This document shows, piece after piece, positions 52,021 through 61,242 of a stretch of DNA of 64,000 nt. The notes beneath the pieces were generated by a model that saw only the letters and a list, made by a program, of their open reading frames with translations, did no database searches and was not told where the DNA came from. Numbering within the stretch: position 1 is the stretch's first letter; each line of letters begins with the position of its first letter. The DNA is taken from NCBI GenBank assembly GCA_013400155.1, contig VXBM01000023.1:1991929-2055928 (forward strand), written 5' to 3'. Position numbers and translations under genes: made by a program. Source of the DNA: Helopsaltes ochotensis (lineage: Eukaryota > Chordata > Aves > Passeriformes > Locustellidae).

Positions 52021-52037
52021 TAACATTAGCAATGTTA
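52021..52037 (-). other. Stem-loop TAACATT-GCT-AATGTTA in VEGFA 3' UTR
   Basis: A perfect 7-base-pair stem with a 3-base loop lies at the edge of the strongly conserved GTTATTGGTGTCTTCACTGG block. The mRNA could fold this into a small hairpin. Any protein partner is unknown to me. Confidence 0.5.
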
Positions 52038-52050
52038 AAAAAAATAATCA

Positions 52051-52197
52051 GTATATATATATATATATATTATATATATGTGTGTGTGTGTGTGTGTGTG
52101 GTTAAGATATACATATATGTATATATAGATGTGGTTAAAATATATATACATATATATATATGTATATGCATGTATACACACATATATATGTATGCAT
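52051..52197. repeat. Compound TA / TG / TATG microsatellite in VEGFA 3' UTR
   Basis: A (TA)n run at 52051-52080 is followed by (TG)n to about 52100, then interrupted ATATGTATA motifs to about 52197. In the mRNA this is a CA- and UA-rich segment. The human 3' UTR also has long TA runs in this part. Confidence 0.85.
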
Positions 52198-52417
52198 GGG
52201 AAAACCCATCAAATACACCCCTATAAGTCTTCCTGGCTCTGTTATTTAGCAGCATAAAAAGAAAAATAAAATAAAACAGTTCAAAACCCAAAGGTGAATT
52301 CTGTGCGGCGGGTGCCTTGGGGAATGTTCCTTCCGGAGTCCATCGTCCGTACTGAAAGTGCTGTGCTCTACCGATCCTTCATTTTTAGGGTTCATTTGGA
52401 TTAGTGTTTTGTTTTGT

Positions 52418-52423
52418 TTTATT
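52418..52423 (-). terminator. VEGFA: Possible proximal poly(A) signal AATAAA in VEGFA 3' UTR
   Basis: A canonical AATAAA hexamer lies about 60 bases after the stop codon in mRNA sense. The sequence after it is A- and C-rich with no clear GU-rich element, so its use is doubtful. Confidence 0.25.
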
Positions 52424-52482
52424 CTGTCCAGGCGAGAAATCAGGCTCCAGAAACAGGGCTGTTTCCCCTTCTTTTCCGCTGC

Positions 52483-52504
52483 TCACCGTCTTGGTTTTTC
52501 ACAT
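52483..52504 (-). CDS. VEGFA: VEGFA exon 8 (8a) coding part and stop codon
   Basis: After a TGCTCTCTGACAG acceptor (AG at 52505-52506) the exon reads A, completing Arg, then C-E-K-P-R-R and TGA (stop at 52483-52485). This is the angiogenic 8a tail; mammals have CDKPRR, birds CEKPRR. The C-terminal Arg is the CendR residue that docks in neuropilin-1, and the Cys is needed for full receptor activation in the mammalian protein. Only 22 bases are coding; the rest of the exon is the 3' UTR. Confidence 0.97.
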
Positions 52505-54752
52505 CTGTCAGAGAGCAGAAGGAAGGGAAAAAAGAGAACAAGGGTTAATGTTTGTGATGGGTGTGCAACTAGGGCAGGGAAGGGAAGGAGGGGTGGTGGC
52601 TAATGTGTTTAAGAGCACATGGTGTTAAGACATGGCATGACGTCACTGGTGGGGTGAAGTGCTATGCAGATGGGGCAAATAAGCTGAGAATCTTGATCCC
52701 ACAAACAAGTCAATGAATTCTATTCCCCCCAGGCTCACCTAGACAGAGCAGGGGGGATACTCAAACAGGGGTAAATTTAGGAGCAGAATCAGTGGCTTCC
52801 TCACAGGTAAGCTGAGTGTCTTGTTTGCATCTTTGCACACCATACACACAAATAACACACAAACACAGAAAAACAAGGCTAAGCAATGCATGCAGAGAGA
52901 GACACACCCTTGGCTCTCCACCTAGGCTCTTGTTTGGGTTGGAAGCAGTGAAGACAAGGCCTCATGCAGGCAAGAGGGTGAAAAGTAAGTGCTTTTCATT
53001 CCACTAGCTGCTGGGAGTGGGGGCTAGCACCAGAGAACAGCAGTGGCCTGAAGAACCAGCAGGAGAAATGAGAATTCACCCTCCCCTGTAGATCCCAATT
53101 CTAATTCTACAAGAAAGAGCAAGAGGAACTTCAGATTAACCAGCTTTTTATCAGGAAACTGATAAGCTAACCACTCCTATGACTCCTTCCCATTTTTCTG
53201 GCCAACACATTGCCTCTGGAAACCTCCCTTAGTGCCAATGATTCCATCACAGAGAGGGACTAGCAAGAGAAACTAGCAAACCCCTTTCTGCCATTATGAC
53301 TTCTTTGGGGTATTTTTTGGTTTTTCATGGTGTTTGTTACTATTTCTCACCCTTCAAACTCTGTGGGGTAATTATAAGTTACTCTGGACTTTGGAAAGAA
53401 GCAGGGAGGAAAAGGCCAACATTAAGCCTGGTCTCAGACTTCAGGGGTTTTGCTCACCAGGAGAAGTTTAACTCCGGAAGTTGCTCTATCTGGCCCCTCC
53501 ATCAATTACTTTCCCACTGAAATTACAGCATCCCAGAAAAATTCTCTGTATACAGAGCAGTTTCCACCATGCTGGCAGTGCCAATGCCTCTCTGGCTTGG
53601 ACAAAGCATTTTCACACCCAAAGAAAGCACCTGCTACTTGTATCAGCCTTAGCCACCTAGCCAATGGATGCCTCTTCTATTCAAGATACAGCCACAGAGG
53701 ACGACGCTACATCTCTCTCCCTTGTATTCTCCCCTTGAGCCACTGCCTCTGCAATACTGCAGGAACAGGAACAATCTCCTAGATCTCTGTGAAAGGGATC
53801 CGAGTTCAGAGTCACAGCCAAGTGCTCATTAGCAACCCCATTTCTATGTCTCCCTCTACAGAGGTAGGGTAATCCCACACCAGAGGTGCACACGTAACTT
53901 GTGCGACTCAAGACACCCCACTGAGTTCACCCAAGTGCTCAGGTGAGAAACGGGAATCGGTTTCTTTATATGTCTGTGCCACAGACGGTGTGTGACAGCA
54001 TTCAGATGACACACGCACAGCAGGATCTCTGAACTAACACTAACCCCACAGTGTCTTTATGTCTCTCACCTCACACCTGAAATCCACACCTCTGCCTTCA
54101 CCCAGGGTCAGACCTAAATCTGCTCTATTCCATTCACAGTCCCGAGCGCAGCCTCTCAAACCACAACTCTGGACAGGACAGGGAACTGTGAGCACAGTAC
54201 AAGAGGACAGGGTGCTCTCCCTGGCTTTTAGAAGAACAAAGAGGCAAAGGTGAACGTAGACTCAGCCTTGAGGGACGCTCCTAGTGGCTTTCCTCATTCT
54301 GCACAAAGCAGAGCATCTACAAGCCACAGAAAAAGGGCTTGGAAGACTGGGGTAGTCAGATCCTAGTCAGTTAAGGATTTGTCTTGGTCCAACAGTATGC
54401 TCAAAGGTGCGTACAGGTAAGGTACAGAGGGATACAGACCCTGTCCCTGCCTATCTCAGCAACATGAACTCCATTATCCTACTGTATGGTAAAGATTACC
54501 TGAGACACAAAAGGCCTGTCTCTGGGAGCCATCCCCATCCAAGACCTGAGAGCACACCTGAAATGCACAGCTGCCCTCTGATACAGGGAAACTCTGTCCT
54601 CACCCCAGTTAGCCCCTCTGCTCTCTGGCCCACGTAGGACAGAGAAAAGAAGTAATCAAATAGCACTGGTGCCAGAAGTCAGCAGGAAGCAAGCTCCCCC
54701 CCTTTCTCTTTCTCTCTCTTTCTCTGTGTGTTTCATCCTTCGGGACACAAAC
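52505..54752 (-). other. VEGFA: VEGFA intron 7
   Basis: This 2248-base intron lies between exon 7 and exon 8. It begins GTTTGT and ends CTGACAG in sense orientation. I saw no repeat family or coding segment in it. Reading frames inside it are short and unrecognised. Confidence 0.85.
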
Positions 54753-54884
54753 CTGCAAGTGCGCTCGTTTAACTCAAGCTGCCTCGACTTGCAACGTGAG
54801 TCTGTGAATTTGCAGGAACATTTACAGGTCTGGGGATCTTGTACAAACAAGTGCTTTCTCCTCTCTGAGCAAGGCTCACAGTGA
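54753..54884 (-). CDS. VEGFA: VEGFA exon 7: cysteine-rich heparin/neuropilin-binding domain
   Basis: The 132-base exon has a CCTTTTTGCAG acceptor (AG at 54885-54886) and a TTGCAG/GTTTGT donor (GT at 54751-54752), a weak donor that is also weak in mammals as I recall. It reads HCEPCSERRKHLFVQDPQTC, then KCSCKFTDSRCKSRQLELN and ERTC, ending with AG of an Arg codon. Eight cysteines build the compact heparin-binding domain, which also contacts neuropilin-1. The first base T makes Asn after exon 5 (QEN-HCEPC) or Phe after exon 6 (SF-HCEPC); both junctions match known bird isoforms. The open frame extends into introns on both sides, but those parts are not coding. Confidence 0.97.
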
Positions 54885-56019
54885 CTGCAAAAAGGCAAAA
54901 GGAAAGATGTCTAAGCTACAGCGCTTCAGCAGAAAGAAAATACACATGCAACACCCTGAACATCAAAGCAATCCCCTTGCCCCCTCCCGCAGCCCCCATG
55001 CTGGCTACTGGAGTGCCACGGGCTGATGGATTTTCCAGCAGCACCTTGACAGCCCCAGGACAGCAACCCCTTGCATTAGCGTAGAGAAAGAAAACAGGCC
55101 TTCTGCACAGTATTCACAAATGCTGCATTGGATCCATCGGCTCAGGCCAGAGGGAAGAAGAAGGGGAAAGCAAGGATGGGAAAGTGAGAGGTCCCAGCCA
55201 GCTACTGACACATCAGTGAAAGGAGCTCTCTGAAGCGGACTATTTGAGTAGAAAGAGGCCAGCAACTGAATGAGTTAAGTACACAGGATCTCTCCTCCCC
55301 TGGAAAGCAGCTGGGCTCCAGCATCACATGCTGACCCCTGCAGCTGGCACTGCCCTCCTTTCTATAAGCCCCATCCCAACCTCACCACCTGAGAGCCTCC
55401 GATGGAGGGACCGTGAATTTACAATGCAGAATTTTGTGAACCACCATGAGAGAGGCAGAGCGAAAGAGACAGAGAGAGACAAGCCACCAAATCCAGCAGA
55501 AAGAAAGAAAAAAAAAAAAAACAGACAGCCCCCCCCGGTTCCCCAGCACCCCCTTTCTGGCTTCCCGCTGTCCCACCTCTCCTCTCCACCTGTGACTCCA
55601 CCAGACACGCACGCACATGTGTACACGCGCACACACACACACACATGCATGGCAGATGCCAGCCTGCCTGTCACCAGTCATCACAGCAGTGAGAGCACGA
55701 GACAAGTAGTGAGTGGAAAGCAGATGACAGAGTTGACACCGGAAGGCGTGAAGAGGTGTAGGGTACTCATCCACCCACCACACTCTTGTGCCTTGGGACA
55801 ATGGTCGCCACTGACAATTAGAGAGCCAAGCAAGCTAAAGCCACCTTCCCTGAGATAGCCTTAGTGCCAGAGCAGTGCCACCACCAGTGCTGCCCCTGCA
55901 GGATCTGCAGCCCACCAGTGACTGGGAGGGGAGGGTGAGATTTGAGCGAGCAGCAAGCAGGCAGATTGGTTTGGGGAGAGGGAGGGAAGAGAGTCTACAA
56001 GCAGAGGACACAAACGTAC
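54885..56019 (-). other. VEGFA: VEGFA intron 6
   Basis: This 1135-base intron begins GTACGT and ends TTTTTGCAG in sense orientation. It contains a (CA)n run at 55607-55646, a poly-A at about 55508-55521 and a C-run cluster at 55529-55553 (G-rich in the transcript). No gene or transposon was recognised. Confidence 0.85.
55607..55646. repeat. (CA)n-rich microsatellite
   Basis: The run reads CACGCACGCACATGTG then (AC)n interrupted by GCG, in VEGFA intron 6. Confidence 0.8.
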
Positions 56020-56091
56020 AAGCTGAGTGGTTTGTACCGGCCTTTCTTGCGCTTTCTCTTTTGACCCTTCCCCCTTCCTCGCTTTGATTTT
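56020..56091 (-). CDS. VEGFA: VEGFA exon 6 (6a): basic heparan-sulfate-binding segment, alternatively spliced
   Basis: The 72-base exon has a TTTCTTCCAG acceptor (AG at 56092-56093) and a donor at AGCTT/GTACGT (GT at 56018-56019). It reads KKSKRGRGKGQKRKRKKGRY, then KPLS, and ends with TT, which exon 7 completes to Phe. The dense Lys/Arg run is the matrix-retention segment of the long isoforms (VEGF189-type), held on heparan sulfate at the cell surface. Exon 6 is skipped in the VEGF165-type and VEGF121-type messages. Compared with the chicken protein as I remember it, one Lys in RGKGKG is Arg here and the second Pro of KPPS is Leu; charge is kept. The upstream pyrimidine tract is unusually long (see findings). 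Confidence 0.94.
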
Positions 56092-58845
56092 CTGGAAGAA
56101 AAACAAAAAAAAAAAAAAAAAAAAAGAGAAAGAGAGAGAGGGGGAAAGAAAGGGAGAGATAGAGAGAAAACGGAAGAAAACGCAAGGAAGAAGAGAAAAA
56201 AAATACAGCCATGTGCCTTGCTGGGAGGGGAGAAGCACACAAGGCAGGACTGGAGGGTAAATCCCAGGGCCGAAGCACAGATCTCCACCTCACACACACA
56301 TTCACCAGCTCTGGCGCTCCTGTCAGCTCCACAACCAGCCTGCCCACGGCCAAGCCAACACCAGGGAACTCAGCAGAGACCTCCTCCTGCAAGGCTGCTG
56401 CGAGCAGAGGTGGATCTGCTGCTGCCTCAGAGGGGCACCTGCCCCCTCCAGAGAGGGGCAGTGGGAAAGGGGCAGGGGGTGAGAGGGAGAAGGAACAGAA
56501 AGCTTTGTGAAAGCATCACGCCACCGCAGTGAGTGCAGACAACCATTCCAGGCGACAAGCACAGGCGCACGATGACGGACAAAAGGCAACCTGAGTAAAA
56601 GGGCTTTCTTCAGGGAAGAGGAAACCACTCTGACCGAATGCACTGCCCAGCACTGGGCCTAGGAGGGGGCAGCTGAGCTCCAGTAGCTCTGCTGCAGGGC
56701 AGGTGGCAATCCTGCCTTGGGATGGGAGCAATCCACAGACAAGGGAGGAGATCTGATCTACACAGCACTGCTGTGTGGGAGAGGGTAATCCAACCTGAAG
56801 GCTTTGCTCATTCACCTCACCTCCTGCCTGCGATTCAGAGGACTCCAGGAGACCTCACTTGTATGTCTGTAACATCTCCTGTGGCAGCCTCCATTCTGAG
56901 TACAGAAGAGTAAAGAGGGGGAAGAGGAAGGCCTGACCTAGTTATTATACCCAGAAGATAATCAGCAAGCAGCTTTCAGTTCTTCCCTCCTTTCCCTCCT
57001 GTGACCTCCCATGTGGATCTGCCAGACAGACAAGCAGATGGAGCCAAGGCACTGACTCCATTCTGAAAAATTCACCAGTTGCCTCTGATTCTTGGGCAGG
57101 AGCTGAGCAGGCAGGGGCTTGGACACGATGTCCTGGACACTAACCATGGATCCCTATGGGCCATTGAGAGCACAGGGAGTGAGGGAGGCTGGAGCCTGTA
57201 CTGCTCCTTCAGCCACATTAGCACAGGAGCAAGGGAGAGACATGCAAGGAGAAGGCCCTAGGCAAAGCACCAGGGCTTGTCAGGCAAATGAGTCCCAGCT
57301 CTGAGGCAGTTCAGCAAAGGCTCCCTTGTTCCCTGGTGCAGCCCACCTCGGGAGAGAGCTGTCAGAGGGAATTGGAGGGACAGAAGAGAAAGCACCATAG
57401 GTGTCTCCTAGGCCCCGTTAAAGTCATCTCACTGGAATGAGTGTCAGAGCATCAGCTCAGTCCTGGTTCTGCCCTACATGTCAGGCAGGAGTCACAGGGA
57501 GACGGTGAGGGGAAGAAAATCAACCTGAAGGGAGGAGAGGGGTACCAATATAACAAGATTTTCAATCCAGCACAAATCAAAGCACACCAGTCTCTCCCAT
57601 CCCTTCCCTTCCTTCCCTGGGGAGTGCAGAACCAGCAAAGAGCGGGCAAGGTGCTGTTAGAAGAGGAAAGTGAATGCAACACAGTCCAAGCTGGCTGCTA
57701 CACCCATACCCCATCCTCACCAGAGCTCACACAGACCAAACTCTCGCACGCCTTCAAACTACAGAGCCACACAGACCGACCGTCCCCGACATGGCCCTGT
57801 GCAGAGAGGACTGTTGGCTGCACGCAGTCTGATGCAGCCAGGAGCAGATTTCCAGGGGGAGGAGGAGAGGCTGGAAGGCAGCTAGAAATGTACAACCACC
57901 AGGAGAGGGGTGAAAAAAGTTCTCTCTCTCCTGTTTGCTCCCTCTGTCTCAGATTCAGCCTCATCTACAAAAGTTTACTCCTTCCTCTCCAACTCAGCAC
58001 CTCTAAATGGCAGAGTTGCTTTCCCAGTCATGCGCAGTCCAGCTGATCCTCTCGCTCAGCGAGATCATTCTTTCTTTTTGACGTTGTTTCATGTATTATG
58101 CTCGTCCCTGCAACTACTGCAGGATTAGAGCTTATTTTTCTACTTTCCACAACCTTTTTACTTTGGGGAGGAAGTAAAGGGAAGGTTGTGACTTAACCTC
58201 CTTCAGGCCACCAAAGCAAATCCAACAGATTCAAAAAACCCCTCATGAAAACCTTTACCGAGACCCAGCTGGGACATCCACCTCCCTTTACACCCTCCCA
58301 GGGCCCCACCCAACCAAAACCAATGTCACATCCTGCATGGCTTCAGTCCTGCCTCCACCAAGCCTCTACTTCCACCGCTCCCTGTAGCCAGCAGAGCTCC
58401 TACCAAAGCTGCTGTGAAAGAAGCCAGTAAGTACTCACTCAAGCAGCAAGAAAAAAATTAATTTTAAAGAAAGGCAGCAATTTGCAGTAACCAGAAACAC
58501 CCCAGGAAGAGGGAAGGGGAGAATGGGGGCTGCACCTTGAATCCATTCCGGCAGGACAGACACGACAGGACTTCCCTGACTCGGGAAAAAGCATTAGGAA
58601 TGACTGCCATGGCCATGGGTCATGCAAGGTCCATGTCTGGGGTATGAAGGAAGGACTGTCAGATCTGGGTTTCTGTGACCACCTGGAATGGATTCAGAGG
58701 ATCGCCCCATGCAGTACCATACGCCATTTCCAAAAACACCTTCTTAAAGTGAGTATATCCAACCAAAGAAAAGGGCAAGGGGCAGTGGGGAGAGGAAATG
58801 CCAACCAACCACCAAAAGAGAAAGGAGGAAAGGCTTGTCACTTAC
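56092..58845 (-). other. VEGFA: VEGFA intron 5
   Basis: This 2754-base intron begins GTAAGTG and ends TTTCTTCCAG in sense orientation. Its last roughly 65 sense bases are nearly all pyrimidine. The longest open frame (57441-58046, plus strand, 201 codons) is antisense to the gene, has no domain I recognise and is Ser/Pro/Gln-rich, so I read it as chance. Confidence 0.85.
56101..56159. repeat. Poly-A / GA purine tract next to VEGFA exon 6 acceptor
   Basis: The plus strand is almost entirely purine: a 21-base A run, then GAGA and GGGGAAAG motifs. On the gene's sense strand this is the polypyrimidine tract of the exon 6 acceptor, with a single G at 56104. Confidence 0.85.
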
Positions 58846-58878
58846 TTTTCTTGTTTGTTTTTGACATCTTTCTTTGGT
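58846..58878 (-). CDS. VEGFA: VEGFA exon 5: linker / plasmin-sensitive region
   Basis: This 33-base micro-exon has a CCCCACAG acceptor (AG at 58879-58880) and an AAAA/GTAAGTG donor (GT at 58844-58845). The leading A completes Arg, then PKKDVKNKQE, and the last two bases AA start the next codon. In the family this basic, exposed linker joins the receptor-binding core to the heparin-binding exons and is where plasmin cleaves. The final AA makes the junction residue depend on splicing: Lys with exon 6 or exon 8, Asn with exon 7. Birds have one codon more than human here (33 against 30 bases). Confidence 0.95.
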
Positions 58879-59284
58879 CTGTGGGGAAAGACAGAACAAC
58901 GGCCTCATTAGAAGAGAGCTTATCGCATACACTTCTGGTACTACCCCCCGTTCCCACCACGTCCAGGGAAAGACATGCATTGCAGGATGCCCATGGCACA
59001 GGTTAAGTGGTCCGTCTCAAAGTATTTTTTCCCTCCTGTTGACCCTTTCTGGTAGCTAGTGCCAAAAGATCCTAGGATCCAGGCTAGCACTGTCCACCTA
59101 TGATAGCTAGAGATGGAAGAGCCCCGGCAGCTGAGGGCTTCTTTTCCCAGGTTCTGCCATCCCACTTCAAACCAACCGAGAAGGCTGCAGAAGCATCTGA
59201 GCAAGAGTCCCAACCCAATGTCAGAAAAAGGAAAGGCTCAGAGTAAGTTTATTGCAAGAGGAACCAGTGCTGCTCCATTCTCAC
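58879..59284 (-). other. VEGFA: VEGFA intron 4
   Basis: This short 406-base intron has a GTGAGA donor and a CCCCACAG acceptor. Nothing else was seen in it. Confidence 0.9.
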
Positions 59285-59361
59285 CTGCAGTCACATTTAC
59301 TGTGCTGTAAGAAGCTCATGTGTGATATGTGCTGACTCTGATGGGGTTTGATTCTCATGAT
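59285..59361 (-). CDS. VEGFA: VEGFA exon 4: C-terminal part of the cystine-knot domain
   Basis: The 77-base exon has a CATTCCAG acceptor (AG at 59362-59363) and a CAG/GTGAGA donor (GT at 59283-59284). It starts in frame with ATC and reads IMRIKPHQSQHI, then SHMSFLQHSKCDC, and ends with AG, the first two bases of an Arg codon. The last two knot cysteines are the KCDC pair. The IKPHQ and MSFLQH stretches belong to the receptor-contacting beta-hairpin region of the family. The length equals the human exon as I recall it. It was too short to show up as an open reading frame on its own and was found from sequence and splice sites. Confidence 0.96.
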
Positions 59362-61045
59362 CTGGAATGAAAGAAACAGAGAGGGTCACTGCCTGTTCAC
59401 TCTTCATGTTCACAGCTCCAAATCAGGCTGCTGTGCAGCAAAGCCCTCACACCTCAGGTGCTCCCGGGAAGAGCAGGGCAGAGTTCAAGCTAGTTCTGAG
59501 GCCCCGTGCTCCCAATCAGGGAAGGCCTTTGATCACAAGCGAGCAGCAACACCAGACTTGTGCCAAAGCTGTGTTTGCTCGTGCGTGCCTGGTGCCAGCG
59601 CTGGTGGACTGCCTTGGAGACAGGCATGGGAGTGGGTGTACCACCATAGCAAGGTTCTCAATGAGCCCTGGCTGATGCTGAATAGACAGTAGCTGAACAT
59701 CCAGCCTGCTTGTGCAGAAGCCATGCTTCAGTCTCACACACAGGTCCCAATTTAAAATTCCAAATCCAGCTCCTTTTCCTTAAGCCACCATTCCTTCCCA
59801 GCTGACATCTCACTTTCTCAGTAACTTGACAACAAAATAAATCTGGAGATCTGTGTTTAGAAGAGTCCTGCAAAGCCGGACATCACCCAGACCCCAGCCC
59901 CAGGTACTTCCAGGAAAGTTATTTAGAAGCTATGAAATATTGTCACATTCTCTTAACCCAGAACATGGCTGGAAAACTAGCTCTAGAGATATGCTTAAGT
60001 GCCTCTGACCCTTTACAGGTATGCAGGCGTACCGGTGAAGAACTGCAATTCAGCAAGGAATGGTAGAGGAAAACCATCCCTAGCTACATCAAGCTAGAAT
60101 GCTCTGGCCAAGGCTGGAGGCTGCAAGTGGAAAAGCTGCATGGGGAGCCATGAAAGAGCACAGGCAGGTTCTCCAGCAGAGTACCAACAAAGCCCAAATT
60201 TCAAGTGAAAGGACCTGCTGGTTAATCATTTAGCACTGCACATCTCTCATGGATATTAAAAAGTGACAGCAATATTATCAACGGCCATTCAAGAGGCTAA
60301 GGGACAAAAGCAGGTGAGGGAGCTACGGGTTGCAGGTAATGGGCATCAGCCTGATTTTGGACATGAGGAGAGATCCAGCCTGAGAAGACAAGGGCAGTAA
60401 CAAAGCTCTCTAAAGCAATCTGCATCCTTCCCATGGGCCCAGCCTTTGCTATCATGGCCACCTCTGTCTCTTCTGAGAAATGAATTCAGCAGCCTCCAAA
60501 CAAAGGAGGAAGATGCCCAGAGGCAGAAAGGCTTTTCCAGCTGACACAGAAGCAGCTTGTTTCTTAGAGCCCCATTAACCCCTGCTATGCCAGGGTACGT
60601 AATGACCCAAATTCCCTGCTCTGTTGGTACAGGCTGACCTCACACGCCCTTCAGGAGAGAGTACTGACAGGTTCTCCCCTTTTGCCCTACTCAGCTGCCT
60701 TCAGAACAACAGCTGTGTGTAGCGTTAAGGTGTAGCAAGGGCCCAAGGAGTATCTTCTTTGGGAACTCAGAGATAACACCATCAGAAATGCTCCTTTGCA
60801 TGCTCCTACCTACTGTACTTGGGCAAGAGCCAAAAACCAGACTTTCCTCTTCGCCTTAAACAGACATAGGCAACTCATCTTTTAACCCTGTGTGGTGTAA
60901 CATGGAGCACCAGAGTCAGAAGAGAGGTTCCCTGGGGTAGGATGCACTTCCTCTGAATTAGCTGGGAGCTGGGACTTGGGGTGGCTGTGATGGCTGACTT
61001 GCTTCCTTCCAAACAAGCATGGCAGATTGCAAGCTGGACCCTCAC
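59362..61045 (-). other. VEGFA: VEGFA intron 3
   Basis: This 1684-base intron has a GTGAGG donor and a CATTCCAG acceptor. Unique-looking sequence; no repeat family or exon was recognised. Confidence 0.88.
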
Positions 61046-61242
61046 CTCCATTGTGACGTTGTACACATCCACAGGGACACATTCTAGGCCCTCATCGCCG
61101 CAGCAACCCGCACATCTCATCAGAGGCACGCAGGATGGCTTGAATATGTACTCCACCTCATCAGGGTACTCCTGGAAAATGTCCACCAGGGTCTCAATAG
61201 TCCTGCAGAAGCTGCGCTCGTAGACTTCCAGGAATTTGATAA
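61046..61242 (-). CDS. VEGFA: VEGFA exon 3: N-terminal part of the VEGF/PDGF cystine-knot domain
   Basis: The 197-base exon is bounded by a CTTTTAG acceptor (AG at 61243-61244) and a GAG/GTGAGG donor (GT at 61044-61045). It starts with TT, completing a Val codon begun in exon 2, and reads VIKFLEVYERSFCRTIETL, then VDIFQEYPDEVEYIFKPSC, VPLMRCAGCCGDEGLECVP and VDVYNVTME. Six of the eight cystine-knot cysteines are here (SFC, PSC, RC, CC, EC). In the family these form the intra- and inter-chain disulfides of the antiparallel dimer. NVT is the conserved N-glycosylation sequon. The sequence looks avian: CAGCCGDEG replaces the mammalian CGGCCNDEG. The open frame runs on past the donor into intron 3, but that extension is not coding. 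Confidence 0.97.

Larger units (their letters stand above)
49831..52482 (-). other. VEGFA: VEGFA 3' UTR
   Basis: About 2.65 kb separates the stop codon from the expected cleavage point. Several blocks match the mammalian VEGFA 3' UTR as I remember it. These include a GTTATTGGTGTCTTCACTGG block (51998-52030 region), an AATATCCCTTTTTAA / ACTCTTTAATTAA stretch near 50480-50560, a TTTATTTATTGGTGCTACTG block near 50005-50040, and ACAGATATATCTT near 49890. AU-rich stretches (ATTTATTTATT and repeated ATTTA in mRNA sense) fit the rapid, hypoxia- and HuR-regulated turnover known for this mRNA. TA, CA/TG and poly-T tracts break it up. The 3' end is set by the ATTAAA signal at 49850-49855. Confidence 0.9.

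Noticed and set aside
54656..54898. Reading the exon 7 frame on past ERTCR as coding
   Set aside because: The exon ends at the donor at 54751-54752; the extra residues at both ends come from introns.
57441..58046. 201-codon plus-strand open frame inside VEGFA intron 5
   Set aside because: Antisense to the gene, low complexity, no domain, no sign of a promoter or splice sites that would make it a gene.
60875..61186. Reading the VEGFA exon 3 frame on to 60875 as one 103-residue protein
   Set aside because: The frame passes a strong GTGAGG donor at 61044-61045; the residues after YNVTME are intronic and exon 4 follows at 59361.
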